NCBI RefSeq assembly: GCF_001953885.1 | Contig: NZ_MQUS01000012.1 | Coordinates: 186,001 to 250,000, forward strand | Source of the DNA: Streptomyces sp. IMTB 2501 | Lineage (GTDB): Bacteria > Actinomycetota > Actinomycetes > Streptomycetales > Streptomycetaceae | Reading direction: 5' to 3' | Length of the DNA stretch: 64,000 nt | Shown here: positions 34,013-42,485 of the stretch, one piece after another | Layout: every line of letters begins with the position of its first letter | How positions within the stretch are numbered: position 1 is the first letter of the stretch | Notes under the pieces: generated by a model | The model's database searches: none | Told to the model about the DNA's origin: nothing | The model's input: the letters and a program-made list of their open reading frames with translations, nothing else | Translations under genes and position numbers: made by a program

Positions 34013-34936
34013 CTAGGCCTGCGGGGGGTGGTGCAGGCCCAGGTTCTCGTAGATTTCCAGGGTCGCCGTGGAGTTGTTCAGCGTGATGAAGTGCAGTCCG
34101 GGCACTCCCTCGGCGAGCAGCCGAGCGCAGAACTCCGTGGCGAAGTCGATACCGATGGAGCGTACCGCCGCCGGATCGTCCTTCGCTGTGAGGATCCGCT
34201 CTTTCAGGACGTCCGGGAAGACGGCGTTGCTGAGTTTGGGCAACCGTTCCAGCATCTTCACGCTGGTGACAGGCAGCACCTCGGGAATCACCGGGGTGCC
34301 GCAGCCGGCGGCGGCCACGCGGTCGCGCAGCCGGAGATACGACTCCGGCTGGAAGAACATCTGTGTGATGGCGTAGTCGGCACCCGCACGGCACTTGTCC
34401 ACGAAGTGGCTCACATCGGTGTCCCAGTCCGCGGAGCGGGGGTGCATCTCGGGGAACGCGGCGACACCCACGCAGAAGTCTCCCGACTCCTTGATGAGCT
34501 GGACGAGTTCGGCGGCGTAGGTGAGGCCCCGCGGGTGCGGGACCCAGTCGCCCATGGGGTCGCCGGGCGGGTCGCCGCGCACGGCGAGCATGTTGCGGAT
34601 CCCGGCGTCCGCGTACTGGCCGATGATGTTGCGCAGCTCGGCGATGGAGTGGTCGACCGCGGTGAGGTGGGCGACCGGGGTGAGCGTGGTGTCGGCGACG
34701 ATCTGCTCGGTCTCCTTGACCGTGCCGGCGCGGGTGGAACCGCCCGCGCCGTAGGTCACGGAGACGAAGTCGGGCGCGACCGCCTCGACCCGCCGGAGCG
34801 CGCTCCACAGGTTCCGCTCGCCCTTGGGGGTCTTCGGCGCCGAGAACTCGAACGAGTACGTGGTCTTGCCGGTGGCGAGAATGTCGCGCACGGTGCGTGC
34901 GCGATCAGTCCTGGTGGATGGGGTTCCGAGGGCCAT
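34013..34936 (-). CDS. metF: Methylenetetrahydrofolate reductase
   Basis: A 307-residue TIM-barrel flavoenzyme reducing 5,10-methylene-THF to 5-methyl-THF for methionine synthesis. It shows the family segments YSFEFSAPKTPKGERNLW (with the catalytic Glu), DFVSVTYGAGGSTRAGT, HLTAVDHSIAELRNII, NMLAVRGDPPGD and DYAITQMFFQPESYLR. The length equals the bacterial single-domain enzyme. The start, ATG 34936, is 109 bases from the end of thiE. The next gene downstream is the Tyr-rich membrane protein; a shared transcript is possible. Confidence 0.97.
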   Translation of the reverse strand: MALGTPSTRTDRARTVRDILATGKTTYSFEFSAPKTPKGERNLWSALRRVEAVAPDFVSVTYGAGGSTRAGTVKETEQIVADTTLTPVAHLTAVDHSIAELRNIIGQYADAGIRNMLAVRGDPPGDPMGDWVPHPRGLTYAAELVQLIKESGDFCVGVAAFPEMHPRSADWDTDVSHFVDKCRAGADYAITQMFFQPESYLRLRDRVAAAGCGTPVIPEVLPVTSVKMLERLPKLSNAVFPDVLKERILTAKDDPAAVRSIGIDFATEFCARLLAEGVPGLHFITLNNSTATLEIYENLGLHHPPQA

Positions 34937-35045
34937 ACGGGCAGGTTAGCCAGGGGTGGGCGGTCACCCAACCGAACGCCGATAATTTGCCCGAATTGTC
35001 GACTTACTGTCCACCCCTTGGACACTCCGCCGGACCGACCCCCCC

Positions 35046-35693
35046 TCAGGCCTGCCGCAGCCGCTTGGCGAACTCGGCCGCCGCGGCCCCCGGATCGTCG
35101 GCCTCGGTGATCGCACGGACGACGACCACCCGGCGGGCGCCCGCGTCCAGCACCTCGTCGAGGTGCGCGAGGTCGATGCCGCCGATCGCGAACCAGGGGC
35201 GTTCGGTGCCCAGGCCGGTCGTGTACCGGACCAGGTCGAGGCCGGGGGCGTGACGGCCGGGCTTGGTGGGGGTGGGCCAGCAGGGGCCGGTGCAGAAGTA
35301 GTCCACGCCGTCCTGCACGGCGGCAGCGGCGGCCTCGGACTCGGCGTGCGTGGAGCGGCCGATCAGCACGTGGTCGCCGAGGACGGCGCGGGCCGCGGGG
35401 ACCGGCAGGTCGCCCTGGCCGAGGTGCAGCACATCGGCGCGGGCGGCGTGGGCGACGTCCGCGCGGTCGTTCACCGCGAGGAGCTTGCCGTGCCGGGCGC
35501 AGGCGTCCGCGAAGACCTCCAGGTGCGACAGCTCCTCGGCGGCCTCCATGCCCTTGTCGCGCAGCTGCACGATGTCGACACCGCCGGCCAGGACCGCGTC
35601 CAGGAACTCGGGAAGGTCACCCTGGCGGGTGCGCGCGTCCGTGCACAGGTACAGACGGGCGTCGGCGAGCGCGGTGCGTGCGGTGTCGGACAT
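35046..35693 (-). CDS. thiE: Thiamine-phosphate synthase
   Basis: A 215-residue TIM-barrel enzyme joining HMP-pyrophosphate and thiazole phosphate. Family motifs are VQLRDKGM, LLAVNDRADVAHAA, VLHLGQGDLP, IGRSTHAESEAAAA and FCTGPCWPTPTKPG, then FAIGGIDLAHLDEVLDAGA. I start at ATG 35693, preceded by AGGGGGA; the longer frame is unsupported. It is on the minus strand, separate from thiO-thiS-thiG at 38.1 kb and without a visible TPP riboswitch of its own. The upstream hairpin at 35733-35769 belongs to the previous gene. Confidence 0.96.
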   Translation of the reverse strand: MSDTARTALADARLYLCTDARTRQGDLPEFLDAVLAGGVDIVQLRDKGMEAAEELSHLEVFADACARHGKLLAVNDRADVAHAARADVLHLGQGDLPVPAARAVLGDHVLIGRSTHAESEAAAAAVQDGVDYFCTGPCWPTPTKPGRHAPGLDLVRYTTGLGTERPWFAIGGIDLAHLDEVLDAGARRVVVVRAITEADDPGAAAAEFAKRLRQA

Positions 35694-35732
35694 ACGTAGG
35701 TCCCCCTGGTCGGTGTCCCTGACGGCTTCGGC

Positions 35733-35769
35733 GGGTGGTGTACGGGCTGCGGCGGCCCGCACACCACCC
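35733..35769 (-). terminator. Hairpin terminator after the Rv2175c-type gene
   Basis: Arms 35733-35746 and 35756-35769 pair over 14 positions with one G-U wobble and a 9-base loop. It begins 17 bases after the stop of the gene at 35787-36152 and stands 40 bases before thiE, so it separates their transcription. Confidence 0.75.
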
Positions 35770-35786
35770 CTCGTGGTGCGGGTCGC

Positions 35787-36152
35787 TCAGACGGCGAGCG
35801 CCTGGGCGCGGCGCTTCACCTCCGTGCCGCGATTCTCGCTCAGGGCCTGCGCGGGGGTGCCGGGCAGGGTCGGGTCGGGGGTGAAGAGCCATTCGAGCAT
35901 CTCTTCATCCGTGAAGCCGTCGTCCCGCAGGAGCGTCAGGGTCCCGGTCAGGCCCTTGACGACCTTGTCCCCGTCGATGAAGGCGGCGGGGACGTGCAGC
36001 GCACGGTTCTCACCTCGGCGTACGGCGATGAGCTGGCCCTCCTTGACCAGCTGCCGCACGCGCGTCACCTCAACGTCGAGCATCTCTGCGATGTCGGGGA
36101 GGGTGAGCCAGGCGGGGACGAGAGCATCGATCTTTGCGTCAATCTCGGTCAC
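35787..36152 (-). CDS. Rv2175c-type winged helix DNA-binding protein
   Basis: A 121-residue protein. An N-terminal helix-turn-helix (about residues 14-45: WLTLPDIAEMLDVEVTRVRQ) precedes LIAVRRGENRALHVPAAFID and the conserved C-terminal LLRDDGFTDEEMLEWLFTPD, then GTEVKRRAQALAV. The same order is found in Mycobacterium tuberculosis Rv2175c, a DNA-binding substrate of the Ser/Thr kinase PknL (established). I start at GTG 36152 (VTEIDAKID) because the upstream frame is the translated intergenic repeat. A Ser/Thr kinase gene lies 4.3 kb away here. The N-terminus is shorter than in the mycobacterial protein, so the phosphorylation site need not be the same. Confidence 0.9.
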   Translation of the reverse strand: MTEIDAKIDALVPAWLTLPDIAEMLDVEVTRVRQLVKEGQLIAVRRGENRALHVPAAFIDGDKVVKGLTGTLTLLRDDGFTDEEMLEWLFTPDPTLPGTPAQALSENRGTEVKRRAQALAV

Positions 36153-36240
36153 GGGATCTAGCGTAGGCGCTCCGCCGGGGTGGCCGCGATGGACGGTGCC
36201 GGGATGTGTCGTTGTTCGTCTGCGGGTCCGTTGTGGCTGG

Positions 36241-36287
36241 TCGCGCCCACGCGGCGGAGCCGCATATCGATACAGCCCCGCGCCCCT
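36241..36287. repeat. Dispersed intergenic repeat, family A, copy 2
   Basis: TCGCGCCCACGCGGCGGAGC followed by CGCATATCGATACAGCCCCG and CGCCCCT. It is identical to 56311-56357 over the first 25 bases and closely related to 724-770. It lies between the convergently spaced ends of the Rv2175c-type gene start and the flavoprotein stop, in an otherwise empty 161-bp gap. Confidence 0.8.
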
Positions 36288-36313
36288 CGGGCAAGCTGCC
36301 ATCAGCGCGCCCG

Positions 36314-37546
36314 TCAGTCGACCGTGGCATCCTTCAGCGGTCTGCCTGGGTCGGACATGGCCTGCGGGTCCATCGCCCGGCCCGCTTCGATCAGGCGGCG
36401 GCCCTGGGCCAGGTCACGCGGGCGGCCGACGGCCAGCAGGGCGACCAGGCGGTTCTCGCGCAGCCAGCACACCGACCAGGACGGGCCTGTCGGGTCGCCG
36501 CGCCACACCATGTCGTCGGCCGCGGCGTGGTGGCCCGCGTACTGGACGAAGCGGCCGAACTGCTCGGACCAGAAGTACGGCACCGGGTCGTAGACCGCGA
36601 GGGTCTCGCCGAGGATGTTCGCGGCGACCGTGCGCGGGCCCTGCAGGGCGTTGTCCCAGTGGTGGACGAGCAGCCGTTCGCCGTAGCGGGCGGAGGGGAA
36701 GGAGGCGCAGTCGCCGACGGCGTACACGTCCGCGACGGAAGTGCGCAGGTGCGCGTCGGCGAGGACGTCCCCGTGCGGGCCGAGCGCGATGCCGGAGCCG
36801 GCCAGCCAGGCCGTGGCGGGGCGGGCGCCGATACCGACGACGACGGCGCCCGCGGGAAGCCGGGTGCCGTCGGCGAGGACCACCGCGCCGGGCTCGACGC
36901 GATCCACGCGCGCGTGGGTGCGCAGTTCGGCCCCGGCGTCGGCGTACCAGGCGGCCATGGGGGCCGCGACCTCGGCGGGCAGGGCGCCGGGCAGCGGCCG
37001 GTCGGCGGCCTCCACGACGGTCACCGCGCAGCCGGCCTCACGGGCGGCCGTGGCGAACTCGGCGCCGATCCAGCCGGCCCCGACGACCACGATGTCGTGC
37101 TGCTCGGTCAGCACCGGCCGCAGCCGTTCGGCGTCGTCCAGGGTGCGCAGCAGATGCACGCCGGGCACGCCCTCGGTGCCGGGCAGGGTGATCGGTTCGG
37201 CGCCGGTGGCGATGACCAGGACGTCGTACGGCACCGGGCCCGCCTCGGTGTCCAGTTCGTGCGCGGCGGGGCGCAGGCCCAGCACCTCGCAGCCGAGCCG
37301 CAGCTCGACGCCGAGCGTCTCGAAGTCCACGTCGAAGGCGGAGCCCTCGGCCTTGCCGAGCAGCACGGCCTTCGACAGCGGCGGCCGGTCGTACGGCTGG
37401 TGCGGCTCCGCGCCGAACACGGTGACGGCGCCCTTGAAGCCGTGTTCCCGCAGGGCGACGGCGGTCTGCACCCCCGCCATGCCCGCGCCGACGACGACCA
37501 CGCGTCGCCCCCCTGACGTGCCCCCTTGCGCTGTCTGCTCGCTCAC
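36314..37546 (-). CDS. NAD(P)H/FAD-dependent oxidoreductase (ferredoxin reductase-like)
   Basis: A 410-residue flavoprotein with two Rossmann folds: FAD site VVVVGAGMAGVQTAVALRE (about residues 16-34) and NAD(P) site IVVVGAGWIGAEFATAAREA (about 155). The second FAD motif TSVADVYAVGDCA is at about 275, and the C-terminal reductase domain has the HWDNALQGPRTVAANILGE pattern. Related enzymes reduce ferredoxin or rubredoxin for P450s and dioxygenases. No ferredoxin or P450 gene is adjacent, so the partner is unknown. The start is GTG 37546 (VSEQTAQGG); it has a weak ribosome-binding site. Confidence 0.9.
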   Translation of the reverse strand: MSEQTAQGGTSGGRRVVVVGAGMAGVQTAVALREHGFKGAVTVFGAEPHQPYDRPPLSKAVLLGKAEGSAFDVDFETLGVELRLGCEVLGLRPAAHELDTEAGPVPYDVLVIATGAEPITLPGTEGVPGVHLLRTLDDAERLRPVLTEQHDIVVVGAGWIGAEFATAAREAGCAVTVVEAADRPLPGALPAEVAAPMAAWYADAGAELRTHARVDRVEPGAVVLADGTRLPAGAVVVGIGARPATAWLAGSGIALGPHGDVLADAHLRTSVADVYAVGDCASFPSARYGERLLVHHWDNALQGPRTVAANILGETLAVYDPVPYFWSEQFGRFVQYAGHHAAADDMVWRGDPTGPSWSVCWLRENRLVALLAVGRPRDLAQGRRLIEAGRAMDPQAMSDPGRPLKDATVD

Positions 37547-37578
37547 CCGATCACCATAGACACGTGACAACGCGTCAG

Positions 37579-37929
37579 TCAGCGGGCGTGCTCGGTGACC
37601 TGTTCCACAACGCTCGTACCGGCGCCCGTCCGGGACTCCCACTCCCAGGTCTCCTCCAGCCTCACCCGCCCGTCCGGCAGCTGGACGACCGTGGACACAC
37701 AGTGCCCGGAGGCGGTCGTCCCGTCGGTCCTCAGCTGGACGTACCGGAAGTCCAGCCGGTCCCCCTCGCGGGTGCCGACCAGATGGCCGCGCACGACATC
37801 GCCGCCCGCGTACTCGGCCCAGATCCCGCCGTTCTTCTCGTGGTACGCGAACCGGGTGCGGGTACCCACCTGACCTGGGGCTTGGTCCGCCACGGGGGCG
37901 AAGGTCAGACCGTCCAGCGAGCGGGCCAT
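37579..37929 (-). CDS. Small conserved hypothetical protein
   Basis: A 116-residue protein of unrecognised function. It is predicted to be mostly beta-strand: LTFAPVADQAPGQVGTRTRF, YHEKNGGIWAEYAGGDVVRG, HLVGTREGDRLDFRYVQLR and VRLEETWEWESR, which looks like a small lipocalin- or avidin-like barrel. Homologues are sometimes labelled N-acetylglutamate synthase, but no acetyltransferase motif is visible. The start ATG 37929 is divergent from the thiO operon; 161 bases separate them and hold the TPP riboswitch. It is 32 bases upstream of the flavoprotein gene, same strand. Confidence 0.75.
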   Translation of the reverse strand: MARSLDGLTFAPVADQAPGQVGTRTRFAYHEKNGGIWAEYAGGDVVRGHLVGTREGDRLDFRYVQLRTDGTTASGHCVSTVVQLPDGRVRLEETWEWESRTGAGTSVVEQVTEHAR

Positions 37930-37986
37930 GGGCAGGGGCTCCCTTACGAGTGACGAGCGCGGCGGGCTAGGGTGGCCACCGTACAA

Positions 37987-38083
37987 GCACTCGCGGGAGC
38001 CCGGACGCACCGGGCTGAGAGGGAGGCTGGCGGCCTCCGACCGTACGAACCTGATCCGGGTCATGCCGGCGAAGGGAGGGGCT
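37987..38083 (+). promoter_or_regulatory. TPP riboswitch (THI element) controlling thiO-thiS-thiG
   Basis: The conserved THI-box elements appear in order: CGCGGGAGC (from 37992), GGGCTGAGAGGGAGGCT (from about 38012), GACCGTACGAACCTGATCCG (38039-38058), GGGTCATGCCGGCGAAGGGA (to about 38077). The final GAAGGGAGGGG also forms the ribosome-binding site of thiO, whose ATG is at 38092, so ligand-dependent closing of helix P1 can hide it. Translation control by TPP is inferred. Confidence 0.95.
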
Positions 38084-38091
38084 GGACGCCC

Positions 38092-39252
38092 ATGTCGTCA
38101 CGTACGTCCGACGTCCTCGTCATCGGGGGCGGAATCATCGGCCTGGTCACGGCCTGGCGCGCGGCGCAGCGCGGGCTCGCCACGGCCGTCGTGGACCCCG
38201 AGCCCGGCGGCGGGGCCGCGCAGGTCGCGGCCGGGATGCTGGCCGCGGTCACCGAACTGCACTACGGCGAGGAGACCCTGCTCGCCCTCAATCTGGAATC
38301 GGCGCGCCGCTACCCGGAGTTCGCGGCCGAGCTGACCGAGCTGACCGGTCACGACCTGGGCTATCGCCGCTGTGGCACCCTCCAGGTCGCGCTCGACGCC
38401 GACGACCGTGCCCATCTGCGCGAGCTGCACGCGCTGCAGCGGCGCTGCGGCCTGGAGTCGGAATGGCAGTCCGGGCGGGAGTGCCGGCGCCTGGAGCCGA
38501 TGCTGGCTCCCGGGGTGCGCGGCGGGCTGCGGGTCGACGGCGACCACCAGATCGACCCGCGGCGGCTGGCCGCGGCCCTGGTGGCCGCGTGCGAGCGGAC
38601 CGGTGTCACGTTCCACCGGGTGTGGGCCGAGCGGCTGGACGTCGCGGGCGACCGGGCCGTCGGCGTCACCACGGCGGACGGCACCGGGCTGCGCGCCGGG
38701 CAGGTGGTGCTCGCGGCCGGCAGTCTGAGCGGACGGCTGGCCGGCGTGCCTCAGGCGCTGCTGCCGCCGGTACGGCCGGTCAAGGGGCAGGTGCTGCGGC
38801 TGACGGTGCCGCGCCCCTACGCGCCGTTCCTCAGCCGCACCGTGCGGGCCGTGGTGCGCGGCGGCCACGTCTATCTGGTGCCGCGGGAGAACGGCGAACT
38901 GGTCGTCGGCGCGACCAGCGAGGAGCTGGGCTGGGACACGACGGTGACCGCCGGCGGCGTGTACGAGCTGCTGCGCGACGCCCATGAGCTGGTGCCGGGC
39001 ATCACCGAGCTGCCGCTCACCGAGACCCGGGCCGGACTGCGCCCCGGCTCCCCCGACAACGCTCCGCTGCTCGGGCCTTCCGGGCTGGAAGGGCTGCTGC
39101 TGGCCACCGGGCACTTCCGCAACGGGGTGCTGCTGACGCCGGTCACCGGGGATGCGCTGGCCGAGGTGCTGACGAGTGGTCAACTCCCGGACGAGGCCCG
39201 TCCGTTCACGCCGCAGCGCTTCGGCGCCGTACTCCTGGAGCAGCCCGCATGA
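38092..39252 (+). CDS. thiO: Glycine oxidase ThiO
   Basis: A 386-residue FAD protein of the DAO family. The FAD site is VLVIGGGIIGLVTAWRAAQR at the N-terminus, then VVDPEPGGGAAQVAAGMLA. The C-terminal part holds LTETRAGLRPGSPDNAPLLG and LATGHFRNGVLLTP, typical of ThiO. It oxidises glycine to dehydroglycine, the imine donor for the thiazole ring. The start ATG 38092 follows the TPP riboswitch directly; the upstream frame runs through the riboswitch and is not coding. Its stop overlaps thiS by four bases, coupling the two. Confidence 0.96.
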   Translation: MSSRTSDVLVIGGGIIGLVTAWRAAQRGLATAVVDPEPGGGAAQVAAGMLAAVTELHYGEETLLALNLESARRYPEFAAELTELTGHDLGYRRCGTLQVALDADDRAHLRELHALQRRCGLESEWQSGRECRRLEPMLAPGVRGGLRVDGDHQIDPRRLAAALVAACERTGVTFHRVWAERLDVAGDRAVGVTTADGTGLRAGQVVLAAGSLSGRLAGVPQALLPPVRPVKGQVLRLTVPRPYAPFLSRTVRAVVRGGHVYLVPRENGELVVGATSEELGWDTTVTAGGVYELLRDAHELVPGITELPLTETRAGLRPGSPDNAPLLGPSGLEGLLLATGHFRNGVLLTPVTGDALAEVLTSGQLPDEARPFTPQRFGAVLLEQPA

Positions 39253-39467
39253 GCATCTCCGTGACGTTTTCCGTCTCCGTCAACGGCGAGCGCCGCAAGG
39301 TCGCCCCGGGCACCTCGCTCGACGCCGTCGTACGGTCCCTGGTCCCCGCGCCCTCCGGGGTGGCCGCGGCCGTCAACGAGACCGTCGTGCCGCGCGCGCA
39401 GTGGGCGGGCACGACGCTGAGCGAGGGTGATCGCGTGGAGATCCTCACCGCGGTCCAGGGGGGCTGA
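39249..39467 (+). CDS. thiS: Sulfur carrier protein ThiS
   Basis: A 72-residue ubiquitin-fold protein ending VQGG; the C-terminal Gly-Gly is converted to the thiocarboxylate that donates sulfur to the thiazole. The middle shows LDAVVRSLVPAPSGVAAAVN and EGDRVEILTAVQGG. ATG 39249 overlaps the thiO stop by four bases and thiG follows after three, so the three are one operon under the TPP riboswitch. The adenylating enzyme ThiF is not in the window. Confidence 0.96.
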   Translation: MSISVTFSVSVNGERRKVAPGTSLDAVVRSLVPAPSGVAAAVNETVVPRAQWAGTTLSEGDRVEILTAVQGG

Positions 39468-39470
39468 GCC

Positions 39471-40265
39471 ATGGCCGACGATTCCTTCGTCCTCGGGGGT
39501 ACGGCCTTCTCGTCGCGGCTGATCATGGGTACGGGCGGTGCGCCCAGCCTGGAGGTGCTGGAGCGGGCGCTGGTCGCCTCCGGTACGGAGCTGACGACGG
39601 TCGCGATGCGGCGGGTGGACCCGTCCGTGCACGGTTCGGTGCTGTCGGTGCTGGACAAGCTGGGCATCCGGGTGCTGCCGAACACGGCGGGCTGTTTCAC
39701 GGCCGGCGAGGCCGTGCTGACCGCGCGGCTGGCGCGGGAGGCGCTGGGTACGGATCTGATCAAGCTGGAGGTCATCGCCGACGAGCGGACACTGCTGCCG
39801 GATCCGGTGGAGCTGCTGGAGGCGGCGGAGACGCTGGTCGACGACGGGTTCACGGTGCTGCCGTACACCAATGACGATCCTGTGCTGGCACGGAAGCTGG
39901 AGGATGCCGGGTGTGCGGCGGTGATGCCGCTGGGGTCGCCGATCGGGTCCGGGCTCGGGATTCGCAATCCCCATAATTTCCAGTTGATCGTCGAACGGGC
40001 CGGGGTGCCGGTGATTCTGGACGCGGGCGCCGGTACGGCGTCCGACGTGGCCCTGGCGATGGAGCTGGGGTGTGCGGGAGTGATGCTCGCCTCTGCCGTG
40101 ACGCGGGCGCAGGAGCCGGAACTCATGGCGGCGGCGATGCGGCACGCCGTGGAGGGGGGTCGGCTGGCCCGGCTGGCCGGGCGGATTCCGCGCAGGCACT
40201 TCGCCGAGGCGTCGTCTCCCGCGGAGGGCCTGGCCGTGCTGGATCCCGAGCGCCCTGCGTTCTGA
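39471..40265 (+). CDS. thiG: Thiazole synthase ThiG
   Basis: A 264-residue TIM barrel forming thiazole phosphate from DXP, dehydroglycine and ThiS-thiocarboxylate. It shows FSSRLIMGTGGAPSLEVLER, LPNTAGCFTAGEAVLTARLA and DLIKLEVIADERTLLPDP (with the Schiff-base lysine), AAVMPLGSPIGSGLG, and VPVILDAGAGTASDVALAMEL. It is the third gene of the riboswitch-controlled operon, three bases after thiS. ThiC/ThiD are not present in the window. Confidence 0.97.
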   Translation: MADDSFVLGGTAFSSRLIMGTGGAPSLEVLERALVASGTELTTVAMRRVDPSVHGSVLSVLDKLGIRVLPNTAGCFTAGEAVLTARLAREALGTDLIKLEVIADERTLLPDPVELLEAAETLVDDGFTVLPYTNDDPVLARKLEDAGCAAVMPLGSPIGSGLGIRNPHNFQLIVERAGVPVILDAGAGTASDVALAMELGCAGVMLASAVTRAQEPELMAAAMRHAVEGGRLARLAGRIPRRHFAEASSPAEGLAVLDPERPAF

Positions 40266-40476
40266 CCCCGCTCCGCGGGCACCCCTTGCTCCCCCGCCCA
40301 CGCACTGCCCGTGGCTGTCGGCTGGAGGGCCGGACTTCCCCGTGCGGCATCCTCACCGTCGGCGGCCCCGGGGCGTGGGGGGTAGCGGTGGGGCTTGGTG
40401 TGTGGGAAGCGTTACAGGTCGGCTTCAGTGGGGTGGGGAAAGCGGTCTCGGCGGAGGGAGTGTCCGTCGGCCCTCG

Positions 40477-40482
40477 TAGACT
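40477..40482 (+). promoter_or_regulatory. Possible -10 element of a leaderless transcript for the PASTA kinase
   Basis: TAGACT lies seven bases before GTG 40490, and no ribosome-binding site precedes that start. This spacing is typical of leaderless Streptomyces genes. No clear -35 hexamer is visible. Confidence 0.4.
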
Positions 40483-40489
40483 CCCCTGC

Positions 40490-42427
40490 GTGGATACGAC
40501 CCTTCAGGACCCCCTCGTCGGGCAGGTGCTCGACGGCCGTTATCGCGTCGACGCGCGGATCGCGGTCGGCGGGATGGCCACGGTCTACCGGGCCCTGGAC
40601 ACCCGTCTGGACCGTGTGCTCGCGCTGAAGGTGATGCACCCGGCGCTCGCGGCGGACGGATCCTTCGTGGAGCGGTTCATCCGGGAGGCGAAGTCCGTCG
40701 CCCGGCTGGCCCACCCGAATGTCGTCCAGGTCTTCGATCAGGGAACCGACGGGTCGTATGTGTACCTGGCGATGGAGTACGTCGCCGGGTGCACGCTGCG
40801 GGACGTGCTGCGCGAGCGCGGGGCGCTGCAGCCCCGCGCGGCCCTGGACATCCTCGAACCCGTCCTCGCCGCGCTCGGCGCCGCGCACCGGGCCGGGTTC
40901 GTGCACCGGGACATGAAGCCCGAGAACGTGCTGATAGGCGACGACGGGCGGGTCAAGGTCGCCGACTTCGGGCTGGTCAGGTCTGTCGACACCGTGACCA
41001 GCACCACCGGCGCCGTGCTCGGCACCGTGTCGTATCTCGCGCCCGAGCAGATAGAGCAGGGCACCGCCGAACCGCGCGTCGACGTGTACGCGTGCGGTGT
41101 CGTGCTCTACGAGATGCTGACCGGCGGAAAGCCGCACTCGGGCGACTCTCCCGCCCAGGTGCTCTACAAGCACATCCACGAGGACGTGCCGCCCCCCTCC
41201 GCGCTGGTGCCGGGGCTGCCGTACGCGCTGGACCAGCTCGTCGCGTCGGCGACCGCGCGCATCCCGGACGCCCGGCCCCAGGATGCCGTGGCGCTGCTCG
41301 CCCAGGTGCGCGAGGCGCGTCAGGGGCTGAGCGCCGAGCAGCTGGACACGGTGCCGCCGCAGGCGCTGTCGGCGGAGCACGACAACGCCGGGGACCGTAC
41401 GAGCGTGATCCCGCGCTCGCTGACCGTGCCCAGGCCGCTGCCGGTCAATGAGGACGAGCCGGCGGAGGGTGGCGTCCAGCGCACCAGCCGGCTGCAGGCA
41501 CCGCCCGCCCCGTCGCCGCGGCGGTCCCGGCGGTCCGGGCGCTCCCCGCGCCTGGTGCTGACGATCGTCGCCGCCGTGCTGGCGGTGTTCGGCGTGGGCG
41601 CGGGCATCTGGTACATCAACTCCGGCCAGTTCACGAAGGTCCCGCCGCTGCTGTCGAAGACCGAGGCGCAGGCCCGGGACCGGCTCAGGGCGGCCGGGCT
41701 CGACGTCGGGCAGGTCAAGCGCGAGTACAACGACACCGTCAAGCGGGGCACGGTCATCGGGACCGATCCGACCGCCGGCGCCAGGATTCGTGACCACGAC
41801 TCGGTCACGCTGACCATCTCGCTGGGCCCGGACACGGTGAACGTACCGGATGTGACGGGCCGCACCCTGGCCGAGGCGCGCTCGCGGCTGAAGGCGGACG
41901 GGCTGGAGCCGGGCATGGTCACCCAGGAGTTCAGCGAGGACGTCGGCCAGGGCAAGGTGATCAGCACGACACCGCAGGCGGGCACCAGGCGGCACTCCGG
42001 TTCGGCGATCGCGCTGACTGTCAGCAAGGGCAGCCCGATCGATGTGCCGGACGTCACCGGTGACGATCCGAACGCCGCCAGGCAGCAACTGACGGACGCC
42101 GGGCTGAAGGTGACGATCGCCTCCACGCAGGTCAACTCCGCATACGACAAGGGCAAGGTGGCGCAGCAGAGCCCCGGTAACGGCAGCCAGGCCGCCGCGG
42201 GCGACACGGTGACACTGACGCTGTCCAAGGGCCCGCAGATGGTCCAGGTGCCGGACGTGGTCGGCGACAGTGTCGACGACGCCCACAAGGCGCTGCAGGA
42301 CGCGGGCTTCAAGGTGGAGGACGACCGCGGGCTGCTCGGGCTGTTCGGCGACACCGTGAAGCAGCAGTCGGTGAAGGGCGGCGACACGGCGCCCAAGGGG
42401 TCGACCATCACGATCACGATCCGCTGA
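40490..42427 (+). CDS. PASTA-domain Ser/Thr protein kinase (PknB-like)
   Basis: A 645-residue membrane receptor kinase. The kinase domain covers about residues 10-275: glycine loop RYRVDARIAVGGMATVY, ATP lysine in VLALKVMHP, catalytic HRDMKPENVL (Asp about 141), VADFGLV, and APEQIEQG. A basic Pro/Ser-rich linker leads to one transmembrane helix at about 354-375 (LVLTIVAAVLAVFGVGAGIW). Four PASTA repeats follow (starting about 380, 449, 516, 584), which bind muropeptides or lipid II in relatives. It may sense wall fragments and control growth near the dcw cluster. The start is GTG 40490, probably leaderless. In mycobacteria the syntenic kinase PknL lacks PASTA repeats. Confidence 0.95.
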   Translation: MDTTLQDPLVGQVLDGRYRVDARIAVGGMATVYRALDTRLDRVLALKVMHPALAADGSFVERFIREAKSVARLAHPNVVQVFDQGTDGSYVYLAMEYVAGCTLRDVLRERGALQPRAALDILEPVLAALGAAHRAGFVHRDMKPENVLIGDDGRVKVADFGLVRSVDTVTSTTGAVLGTVSYLAPEQIEQGTAEPRVDVYACGVVLYEMLTGGKPHSGDSPAQVLYKHIHEDVPPPSALVPGLPYALDQLVASATARIPDARPQDAVALLAQVREARQGLSAEQLDTVPPQALSAEHDNAGDRTSVIPRSLTVPRPLPVNEDEPAEGGVQRTSRLQAPPAPSPRRSRRSGRSPRLVLTIVAAVLAVFGVGAGIWYINSGQFTKVPPLLSKTEAQARDRLRAAGLDVGQVKREYNDTVKRGTVIGTDPTAGARIRDHDSVTLTISLGPDTVNVPDVTGRTLAEARSRLKADGLEPGMVTQEFSEDVGQGKVISTTPQAGTRRHSGSAIALTVSKGSPIDVPDVTGDDPNAARQQLTDAGLKVTIASTQVNSAYDKGKVAQQSPGNGSQAAAGDTVTLTLSKGPQMVQVPDVVGDSVDDAHKALQDAGFKVEDDRGLLGLFGDTVKQQSVKGGDTAPKGSTITITIR

Positions 42428-42485
42428 CGGGAGTCACCGGGGACCGCGGTCCGGCGGCCGGTGCAGGGCATGACACCCTGAAGGT

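Noticed and set aside
38092..40265. Insertion of a foreign thi island
   Set aside because: GC content and codon use match the surroundings and there are no mobile-element ends; the operon is normal for Streptomyces.
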